Below, piece by piece: positions 6,978 through 12,655 of a stretch of DNA of 12,655 bases (positions are counted from its first letter, which is position 1; each line of letters opens with the position of its first letter). The stretch lies in assembly GCA_947440715.1 (NCBI GenBank), contig CANETI010000021.1, positions 1-12,655 of the forward strand, read 5' to 3'. The position numbers were made by a program, and so were the translations under genes. The DNA comes from Planctomycetota bacterium (GTDB taxonomy: Bacteria; Planctomycetota; UBA11346). Under the pieces are notes generated by a model. That model saw only the letters and a program-made list of their open reading frames with translations. It was not told the DNA's origin and made no database searches.

Positions 6978-7281
6978 GGGCGTTCCTTTTGCTCGGCGTG
7001 TATGGATTCGTTAAAGAGCGTAGGCGACTAGTGAGTCTGGCAACGTCAGCATCAGTATCGAGGCCGAAGGTAGTTTCGCGCAAAGGAGATTTCGCACATC
7101 GTTTGCCCTCCGCAGATGCACGAAGATTTATTTAACCAGGCACCATCAATAAGACAAACACGGTGTTTGGTCGCGGAGTTCTGATGCTGGACGTGACGAA
7201 CTTCACCGAGGTATATATTTCTGACAACGGTCTCCCGTTCATTTGGTATGACCACTGCAAATTTTCTAAATCGAGGTGTTC
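6978..7281. other. Divergent gene gap, likely promoter region for both operons
   Basis: This gap of about 300 bases separates the minus-strand TonB operon from the plus-strand cytochrome operon and should hold both promoters. On the plus strand a weak sigma70-like pair can be drawn: TGGACG at 7188-7193 and TATATA at 7212-7217 (18-base spacing, 4 of 6 matches each), about 65 bases before the ATG at 7282. No convincing pair is seen for the minus strand. A 67-codon minus-strand frame (7052-7255) crosses the gap but has no ribosome site, signal peptide or recognisable motif. I see no riboswitch or clear operator. Confidence 0.4.
6984..6988 (-). promoter_or_regulatory. Shine-Dalgarno of the micro-ORF
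   Basis: On the minus strand this reads AAGGA, six bases before the ATG at 6977. It is the clearest ribosome site at the operon head, better than those before the 126-aa and DUF3450 genes, and is the main reason to take the micro-ORF seriously. Confidence 0.5.
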
Positions 7282-10200
7282 ATGTGTGTGCCGATGGGCA
7301 AATCACTGGGCGCCCTTACGCTGAATCGCGGATATTCGTCGATGCTTCAAGTCATCTCTCCAGTCGTCCTCCTTTGCCTGTTGCTTGCCCCGCTGGTGGA
7401 GGTTCAAGCGGTTGAGCAGCCTCACGCCACATTTGATACCAAGCATCGCGCTTTCTTCACCGACTACTGCCTTAAGTGCCACAATGCGGAAAAGCAGAAG
7501 GGTAAGGTGCGGCTCGATGACATCGCTTTAACCGTGGATAGCGTGGAAAAGGCCGATCTTTGGCAAAAAGTACTGAACTCGATTAATTCTGGGGAAATGC
7601 CACCAGAGGATGAGAAGCAGCCAGGCTCCGCCGTGAAAACGGATTTTCTCGACGACCTTTCTCTCCTTCTCGTGGCTGCGCGCGGACGTTTGAGCGACTC
7701 GGGCGGGAATATTGCCATGCGGCGGCTGAATCGGCGCGAATACAAGAACACACTTCGTGATTTGCTCGGCGTGGACATCAATGTGCGCGAGCTGCCAGCC
7801 GATGGCGGAGCGGGAACTTTTGATACGGTGGGCTCGTCGCTGTTCATGTCGTCGGATCAGTTCGAGCAATACCTCGCACTTGGGCGGCAGGCTTTGGATG
7901 AGCACTTCACGCGTTACGGGATCGAAGTTGCGAGCGTCAGCAGTGACCAGGCATCAATGGTGGCCGGATCGCCGGCTCCCGTCTTTCGTTTGGAGCCAGA
8001 AACCGTGGCTAATCCGTTGTTAGAAAAATGGGTAAAGAATGCCGAGGTAACCGAGGCGAAATTTAAACCATGGGCGGTCGAGGTGGACCGAGCTGCCGTT
8101 GCTCCTGAAAATAAAGAAGCGATCGAAAAACTAAAAGTCATCGACCCGCAAGTCGGACCGGTGCCACATAAAATTTATTATTATTCAGACAGTCTGAAGG
8201 GAGCGCCGCGCCCTCAGGATTATGGCTTAGGTGATCCGCACAACGCCGCATTTAATAATCAATTGCGCTTGGATTACTTCGCGCTCTACCGTCATTTTTT
8301 GTCGCTGCCCCATCGGGAACAGGGCGCTTATTTAATGGTGCATGAAGGCTATAAGCGTCTTGATGTGAAACCACCGAAGCCACTGCCACCGGGTGATTAT
8401 GTCCTGCGTCTGCGATTGGGTGCGACGAAGGAATCAGCAGCAGGCCGACGGTTTATTGAAGTTGGGCCAACTGATTTGGAAGTGGGTAATAATTGGGATA
8501 TTACCGGCGTGTGGAGTAGTCACCAGATCACTGGCACCATTGAAAATCCGCAGCTGCTTGAGGTGCCAATCAGCATTAGCACCGATACCCAGCAAACCTT
8601 TTCCATCCGCGAGCGCCAACCACGAGGGTTCGAGGTGGGAAAGAATTTTTATTATGTTCGTAGACATCACAATGGTTATGGGCCTGAGCCGGTTATCTGG
8701 GTGGATTGGGTGGAATTGCACCATGCGGTGAAAACGAAGGCACCAACGGAAATGGTCGCGAAGTCGATTAAGCAACGCCGTGAGGTCGAGCTGCACGCGA
8801 ACGCAAAAGTCGGCGGCACTTATAATGGTTATTATAAAGGCGGCTACGCGGCAGCGAGGCAATTTCTCGCGACCGGCAAACCGCAGAATGGCATTCCGGA
8901 TGAAGGCGAGGCTAAGTTCCGCGTGAAAGCTTTCGAAGAACATGCGCCGAGCTTTGAGCGCTATTTAAACGATCCGCTGACAAAGACAGGCGTATATTTG
9001 ACCATCTTCAATGTAAACACCGAGGAGGTCATCACGCTGCCGCCGGATCAGCCTTCGGGCTGGCTGAAGACCAAGCATGAAGTCGAAAAAGTTGAGACAG
9101 GCGAATATATGCTGCGCTTCCGCATCGGTGCGGCGGAGGGCACGCAGAAAGAGCGACACTTTGTTCAACTCGGAAGCCGTAAAGCCGGAGACGAAGAATT
9201 TACCTTACTGCAAACGTTCCAAATCAGCGGCACCACTGACACGCCACAGATCATCGAAGTGCCCGTGAACATCAGCGCCGATGGGCCGCGTACGTTTGTC
9301 CTGCGTGAAAAGCGCGATGTGAAGCTCGATCACGATATTTATCAAGCAGCACGCAAAGCGACCAAAGTTGGTCCTCCGTCCGCGTTGTGGATTGATTGGG
9401 TCGAATGGGAGGGGCCGCTTAATAAAATCGACCAGACTTCTGCCGTAGTGCCTGTTCTTTTCGCGAATACGACCAACGCGAGCGAACTCGACTATGCGCG
9501 TGCGATTATCGAAAAATTCGCCGTACGCGCCTTTCGTGATAAATCGCCGACTAAGGATTACCTCGCCAAACTTACCGCGCTTTATGAAACCCGGCGCAAG
9601 GCTGGCGATGCGTTTGACGTCGCGCTCAAAACCCCGCTTAGTGTGGTGCTCGCAACGCCGCGTTTCTTGTACCTCAGCGAGCCCGCCGAAGATAAAAAAC
9701 CACGCATGCTCAACGTGCGCGAACTCGCCTGCCGCATTTCTTATTTCCTCTGGAGCGCACCTCCTGACGAGCAATTGCTGGCCGCCGATCTTACCCAGCC
9801 CGCCGTGCTGGCGCGCGAGGTAGATCGTATGATCGCCAGCGACAAAGCTGATGAATTCGTCAGTGGTTTCGTGCATCAGTGGCTGGGCATGGACCGACTC
9901 GATTTCTTCCAATTCGACACCAAACAATTTCGCGATTTCGATGAAAGCGCCAAAGCTGCCGCCCGGCGTGAAGTCTATGAAACCTTTGCCCAACTTCTGC
10001 GTCATCAGGGCAGTTTATCTCAATTGCTCAAGAGCGATGAAATTTATATTAATGGCTTGCTCGCGACCTATTACGGCATCGACGGCGTTAGTGGCGATGA
10101 ATTCCGTAAAGTCAGGCTGCCCAAAAATTCCCCACGCGGAGGATTGCTGGGCATGGCGGCCATTCTCGCCATGGGCAGCAATGGTGAGCGCACCAGCCCC

Positions 10201-10716
10201 GTTGAGCGAGGAGTTTGGGTCCTGCGTCATCTTCTTCATAATCCACCGCCACCTGCGCCGCCCAACGTCCCGCAGCTCGATCGCTTGGCGACCAAGCCCA
10301 TCAGTCCGCGTGAGCGCCTCTCCGCCCATATGGAGGAGTCGCAATGTGCTCAGTGTCATCGCAAAATCGATCCGATTGGCTTTGGTCTCGAAAATTTCAA
10401 CGCGGCGGGGAAATGGCGGGAAATTGATCACGATCCTAAAACCAAAAAGGACTGGCCCATCGATCCCGCCGGAGCATTTCACAACGGTCCTGCCTTTAAA
10501 ACGTTTTATGACTTGCGTGATCACATCGCGGCCAAGAGCGAAAACTTTGCCCAGGGTTTCACCGAAGCGCTCATCGAATATGCGCTCGGTCGTCCGTACG
10601 GCTTCACTGACGCCGCTCTCGGCGAAGATATCGTGAAGCAAGCCAAAGTAAATAATTTCACGGTTCGCGATTTCATCCACGCATTGATAAACAGCCAGTC
10701 ATTTAAGAGAAAATGA
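7282..10716 (+). CDS. Exported planctomycete-type cytochrome c protein (PSCyt1-DUF1587-insert-DUF1595/1592/1588/1585)
   Basis: This 1144-aa protein has the PSCyt1 multidomain layout common in Planctomycetota and Verrucomicrobiota. I chose the ATG at 7282, which has GAGG at 7273-7276; a GTG at 7276 is in frame, and an ATG at 7342 would begin directly at the signal peptide (VISPVVLLCLLLAPL..VQA). A haem c motif C63-LK-C66-H67 marks PSCyt1. DUF1587 follows (RRLNRREYKNTLRDLLGVD, about 145-210). Two similar beta-rich domains come next, at about 350-483 and 572-713. Then come DUF1595 (about 733-795), DUF1592 (about 810-935), DUF1588 (about 945-1050, with a second C1022-AQ-C1025-H1026 then IDPIGFGLENF) and DUF1585 (about 1065-1140). 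It overlaps the DUF1552 gene by 4 bp. Such pairs are often found near polysaccharide-degradation genes; electron transfer or glycan oxidation is inferred. The insert makes it longer than most relatives I know. Confidence 0.93.
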   Translation: MCVPMGKSLGALTLNRGYSSMLQVISPVVLLCLLLAPLVEVQAVEQPHATFDTKHRAFFTDYCLKCHNAEKQKGKVRLDDIALTVDSVEKADLWQKVLNSINSGEMPPEDEKQPGSAVKTDFLDDLSLLLVAARGRLSDSGGNIAMRRLNRREYKNTLRDLLGVDINVRELPADGGAGTFDTVGSSLFMSSDQFEQYLALGRQALDEHFTRYGIEVASVSSDQASMVAGSPAPVFRLEPETVANPLLEKWVKNAEVTEAKFKPWAVEVDRAAVAPENKEAIEKLKVIDPQVGPVPHKIYYYSDSLKGAPRPQDYGLGDPHNAAFNNQLRLDYFALYRHFLSLPHREQGAYLMVHEGYKRLDVKPPKPLPPGDYVLRLRLGATKESAAGRRFIEVGPTDLEVGNNWDITGVWSSHQITGTIENPQLLEVPISISTDTQQTFSIRERQPRGFEVGKNFYYVRRHHNGYGPEPVIWVDWVELHHAVKTKAPTEMVAKSIKQRREVELHANAKVGGTYNGYYKGGYAAARQFLATGKPQNGIPDEGEAKFRVKAFEEHAPSFERYLNDPLTKTGVYLTIFNVNTEEVITLPPDQPSGWLKTKHEVEKVETGEYMLRFRIGAAEGTQKERHFVQLGSRKAGDEEFTLLQTFQISGTTDTPQIIEVPVNISADGPRTFVLREKRDVKLDHDIYQAARKATKVGPPSALWIDWVEWEGPLNKIDQTSAVVPVLFANTTNASELDYARAIIEKFAVRAFRDKSPTKDYLAKLTALYETRRKAGDAFDVALKTPLSVVLATPRFLYLSEPAEDKKPRMLNVRELACRISYFLWSAPPDEQLLAADLTQPAVLAREVDRMIASDKADEFVSGFVHQWLGMDRLDFFQFDTKQFRDFDESAKAAARREVYETFAQLLRHQGSLSQLLKSDEIYINGLLATYYGIDGVSGDEFRKVRLPKNSPRGGLLGMAAILAMGSNGERTSPVERGVWVLRHLLHNPPPPAPPNVPQLDRLATKPISPRERLSAHMEESQCAQCHRKIDPIGFGLENFNAAGKWREIDHDPKTKKDWPIDPAGAFHNGPAFKTFYDLRDHIAAKSENFAQGFTEALIEYALGRPYGFTDAALGEDIVKQAKVNNFTVRDFIHALINSQSFKRK
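8329..8730 (+). repeat. First copy of a duplicated beta-rich domain (protein level)
   Basis: This stretch encodes residues about 350-483 of the cytochrome protein. Its landmarks are GDYVLRLRLGA, RRFIEVG, HQITGTIENPQLLEVPISIS, TFSIRER and IWVDWVE. The same landmarks recur in the same order in the second copy. The pattern suggests a beta-sandwich like those of carbohydrate-binding modules; the fold is inferred. Confidence 0.7.
8995..9420 (+). repeat. Second copy of the duplicated beta-rich domain (protein level)
   Basis: This stretch encodes residues about 572-713. It matches the first copy through GEYMLRFRIGA, RHFVQLGS, FQISGTTDTPQIIEVPVNIS, TFVLREK and LWIDWVEWEG. DNA identity between the copies is low, so the duplication is old. 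A linker of about 90 residues, Lys/Tyr/Gly-rich at its centre, separates the copies. Confidence 0.7.
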
Positions 10717-12020
10717 ATAGTATGAGAAGAAACTTCAACCGCCGTTGTTTCCTGCGCAGCACGTCCGCGTTAATTGCCTTGCCGATGTTGGAAACTTTCG
10801 GAGTGAAAGCTTTTGCTGCGGCTCCAGCGGCTCAAGCGCCCCAGGCAACTCCAGCCAAACGCATGATTTTCCTTAATTTTGGTTGGGGCGTGACGAATGA
10901 GACGTGGTTTCCAAATAAGGTAAAAGTCGGCGCGCAGTGGGAACTACCGGAAGGATTAAAGCCGCTCGCACGCCATCAGCAGGACATCACGGTGGTGCAG
11001 GGTTGTTCGAATAAATTTAGCAACGAAGCGCACTGGGGCAGCACGTTTTGGCTTACTGGGGCGAACCGTTACGCCGAGCCAGGGCAGAGTTTTCATAACA
11101 GCATAAGCGCCGATCAAGTCGCCGCAGCGCACCTGGGTAAAGACACGCGCTTTGCTTCCATCCAGCTCAATTCGCCTGATGTGCCGAATTCCGGTCATGG
11201 TCCAGGTTTATCGTTGGCTTGGGACATGCGCGGCAAGCCCGTCGCTGGTCTCGACAATCCGGTGTTGGCCTTTCATCGCCTGTTCGCCACCGACACGACC
11301 CCGCTCGCAGAACGTCAGGCCATGCTCGCGCAAAAACGCAGTGTGCTTGATGCGGTGCTCACCGACGCGGGCGACTTACAACACGGACTCACCAAAACGG
11401 ACACGGATAAACTCGACGAATATTTTCAAAGTATCCGCGACATCGAAGTGCGACTCGGAAAAGACGAGCAATGGCTCAACGTTCCTAAAGCCAAAAGCGC
11501 GCTTAATGAACCCAAAGCAGGCCTCGCCGGACGCGATGAGATTCAACTGATGTATGACATCATGGTCGCTGCATTTCAGACCGACAGCACCCGCGTCATC
11601 ACCTATCGTCAGCCCGTTGGCACGCTGCTTCAGAGCCTCGAGATTAAAGTCGCTCCACACGATATGAGCCACTACACTCCCGGCGATCGCATGATTGCTT
11701 CGCAAAAACGCGACACTACGCAGAGTGAATTATTGGCTGGCCTAATTGACAAACTCAAGGCCACGAAAGAGGTCGATGGCAGCACCTTGTTCGATCACAC
11801 CTGCCTCGCTTACGGCAGTAATATTCGCACCATTCACTATCTCGATAATTGCCCCACGCTGCTTACCGGCGGCGCGGCGAAAATGAAACTCGGTCACCAT
11901 CTTGTTCTGCCTAAAGACACACCGCTTTGCAATGTCTGGCTCACCATGCTCAAAGGCATCGGCGTAAACACCGAGCACCACGGCGACAGCACGGACGTGG
12001 TGAAAGAACTCATCGTCTAA
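10713..12020 (+). CDS. DUF1552 protein, Tat-exported
   Basis: This 435-aa protein belongs to the DUF1552 family, which is regularly encoded next to PSCyt1/DUF1592-type cytochrome proteins in PVC bacteria. The N-terminus has a twin-arginine signal: NRRCFLRSTSALIALPM at 9-25, then an alanine-rich cleavage region (AFAAAPAAQA). The mature part starts with KRMIFLNFGWGVTNETWFPN and contains the family stretches DITVVQGCSNKFSNEAHWGS (91-110), SADQVAAAHLG, a GLSLAWDMRGKPVAGLDNP block near 165-183, an AFQTDSTRVITYRQ block near 287-300, and PHDMSHYTPGDRM. The start overlaps the cytochrome stop as ATGA; a second ATG nine bases later is possible. The family is related to alkaline-phosphatase-like secreted proteins and has no assigned reaction. 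Use of Tat, while its partner uses Sec, suggests it folds, perhaps with a cofactor, before export. Confidence 0.93.
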   Translation: MNSMRRNFNRRCFLRSTSALIALPMLETFGVKAFAAAPAAQAPQATPAKRMIFLNFGWGVTNETWFPNKVKVGAQWELPEGLKPLARHQQDITVVQGCSNKFSNEAHWGSTFWLTGANRYAEPGQSFHNSISADQVAAAHLGKDTRFASIQLNSPDVPNSGHGPGLSLAWDMRGKPVAGLDNPVLAFHRLFATDTTPLAERQAMLAQKRSVLDAVLTDAGDLQHGLTKTDTDKLDEYFQSIRDIEVRLGKDEQWLNVPKAKSALNEPKAGLAGRDEIQLMYDIMVAAFQTDSTRVITYRQPVGTLLQSLEIKVAPHDMSHYTPGDRMIASQKRDTTQSELLAGLIDKLKATKEVDGSTLFDHTCLAYGSNIRTIHYLDNCPTLLTGGAAKMKLGHHLVLPKDTPLCNVWLTMLKGIGVNTEHHGDSTDVVKELIV

Positions 12021-12239
12021 CGAGAATAGGATCAATCCGACAGGATAAGCAGGTTTTTTAGAGCGTTTATTAGTTTTCGATTTAAGGGATGTGGCTAATG
12101 GAGATTACATTTTTTAAATTAAATGAATGTTCTGTAAATTTGGTCCTGGAATTTAGACAGCTAATCCGGCTACACCTGCGTGATAAGCGCAGGTGCTGAG
12201 GCGTTCCTTAGCAGGCTCGGGAAGGACATAATAAATTCC
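12021..12239. other. Gap between the DUF1552 gene and the broken glycosidase
   Basis: The first part is AT-rich. A weak stem (ATCC-GACA-GGAT, 12035-12046) comes seven bases before a run of six T (12054-12059), a poor terminator candidate for the cytochrome operon. From 12060 to 12172 I see no gene. The stretch 12132-12172 differs in style from flanking coding DNA and might be the end of an inserted or deleted element, but no transposase or inverted-repeat partner is visible. The last part carries the stems listed separately. Confidence 0.4.
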
Positions 12240-12255
12240 CTAAAGTCCAAGCCTG
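12173..12255. other. Structured segment: two hairpins plus a possible pseudoknot
   Basis: Several perfect complementary pairs are packed together. CACCTGCG (12173-12180) pairs with CGCAGGTG (12188-12195) across a 7-base loop. GCTGAGG (12195-12201) pairs with CCTTAGC (12206-12212) with one G-T wobble and a 4-base loop. CAGGCT (12212-12217) pairs with AGCCTG (12250-12255), and inside it GGGAA (12219-12223) with TTCCC (12236-12240) and GGAC (12224-12227) with GTCC (12245-12248), an interlocked pair as in an H-type pseudoknot. It may be a structured RNA, a terminator-like 3' end, or a recombination site. It matches no riboswitch or ribozyme I know. Confidence 0.35.
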
Positions 12256-12515
12256 TCCTGTTGATCCGGGAAGTCGAGGCGCGTGGCCTCGGCGTCGAAC
12301 TGCTTCCACAACTGAGGCGCCCAGCCGGTGCCAGGCCGATAATAGCTCACGCCGCAGGGCACAAAACGCTGACCGGTGGCATCTACGAATCCGTGTTTGG
12401 CGGCATCGACCCGAATACGGGACGGCGTACCTCTAACGGACACCTCACCTGCACCTAACGCGGCGATGAACAGACTGCAAATGACCAGCAGATGGGCCGA
12501 AGAAAAATTGGGCAT
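12240..12515 (-). pseudogene. Truncated glycoside hydrolase, N-terminal remnant
   Basis: The frame opens with a good ribosome site (AGGAA eight bases before the ATG) and a signal peptide (SAHLLVICSLFIAALGAG). It then shows the N-terminal signature of cellulase/beta-galactosidase-type glycosidases: HGFVDATGQRFVPCGVSYY followed by RPGTGWAPQLWKQFDAEATR. In intact relatives the next residues lead into the TIM barrel with the first conserved Asn/Arg and later the two catalytic glutamates. Here similarity stops after TRLDF and a stop codon follows 11 residues later, so the 91-aa product lacks any catalytic domain. None of the other frames downstream resumes the expected sequence. The break lies inside the palindrome-rich segment, which suggests a deletion or insertion event. 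The glycosidase call is by motif memory; the exact GH family is not certain (GH5- or GH42-like). Confidence 0.7.
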
Positions 12516-12569
12516 GTAGCATTTCCTATGCCTGCTACGCCCAGCGCACTTTCGACGTTGAGAACATTT

Positions 12570-12587
12570 ATTAGTGCTGGCACTTAT
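12570..12587. promoter_or_regulatory. Operator-like 18-bp dyad upstream of the glycosidase remnant
   Basis: ATTAGTGC (12570-12577) and GCACTTAT (12580-12587) form a dyad with a 2-bp centre and 7 of 8 matching pairs. It lies about 54 bases upstream of the glycosidase ATG on the minus strand, where a repressor such as a LacI-type regulator could bind. No clear -35/-10 pair is seen, so this is only a candidate. Confidence 0.3.
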
Positions 12588-12655
12588 CGTCTTGAATTAT
12601 TTTCGGTACCCATGCGATTAATCTAGTTCTGATCAATTGCGCGATGTCAGCCTTA

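Noticed and set aside
6505..7014. Plus-strand open frame of 169 codons opposite the 126-aa gene
   Set aside because: Its product is Arg/Pro/Ala-rich with no motif, and it crosses both the 126-aa gene and the micro-ORF on the other strand, which has the ribosome sites and operon context.
7052..7255. Minus-strand 67-codon frame in the divergent gap
   Set aside because: It has no ribosome site or recognisable motif, and the sequence is an expected promoter region.
9205..10680. Two long minus-strand frames (266 and 221 codons) opposite the cytochrome gene
   Set aside because: They lie fully inside conserved DUF1595-DUF1585 coding sequence, show no recognisable domain and are explained by the codon bias of the sense gene.
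12035..12059. Intrinsic terminator for the cytochrome operon
   Set aside because: The stem is only four base pairs and lies seven bases from the T run, so it is mentioned but not called.
12180..12240. TPP riboswitch suggested by GGTGCTGAGG
   Set aside because: The ACCTGA and the TAATGCCAGCG-type box of the aptamer are absent, and no thiamine gene follows.

Overview
The window looks like chromosomal DNA of a member of the PVC group, most likely Verrucomicrobiota. The reasons are a secreted ThuA-like protein with the C-terminal GPYNPTTF motif common in that group, a planctomycete-type cytochrome protein (PSCyt1/DUF1587/1595/1592/1588/1585) coupled to a DUF1552 protein, and short GCCCC/GGGGC palindromic repeats in a gene gap. 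The taxonomic call is inference; there is no rRNA or other marker here.

Layout, left to right. (1) Positions 1-1031 (+) hold a ThuA-domain protein whose 5' end is probably cut by the window edge. (2) Positions 1032-1301 are a convergent gap with a 14-bp tandem repeat and three strong GC-rich hairpins. (3) Positions 1302-6977 (-) hold a tightly packed operon. Read in its own direction it is: a 29-codon micro-ORF, a 126-aa helical protein, a DUF3450 coiled-coil periplasmic protein, a TtpC-like long ExbB, a short ExbB, ExbD, TonB and a secreted TPR protein. The last six genes follow the order of the Vibrio TonB2/TtpC type of energy-transduction system, and most neighbours overlap or abut. The proton-driven inner-membrane motor would energise outer-membrane TonB-dependent receptors, none of which is encoded here. 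(4) Positions 6978-7281 are a divergent gap that should hold the promoters for both sides. (5) Positions 7282-12020 (+) are a two-gene operon: a 1144-aa exported c-type cytochrome protein with two tandem beta-rich domains inserted in the usual architecture, then a Tat-exported DUF1552 protein, joined by an ATGA overlap. (6) Positions 12021-12239 are AT-rich, then full of short stems, including a possible pseudoknot. They end at the broken 3' end of (7), a minus-strand glycoside hydrolase remnant (12240-12515) that keeps only a signal peptide and the N-terminal substrate-domain motif. An operator-like dyad lies upstream of it.

Together the genes fit an organism that takes up and degrades large glycans: energised outer-membrane uptake, exported redox/carbohydrate-associated proteins of the PSCyt1-DUF1552 type, a ThuA-like protein and a glycosidase remnant. 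This functional link is inference from gene content. The most unusual parts are the two extra small ORFs at the head of the TonB operon, the duplicated domain in the cytochrome protein, and the structured segment where the glycosidase gene breaks off.
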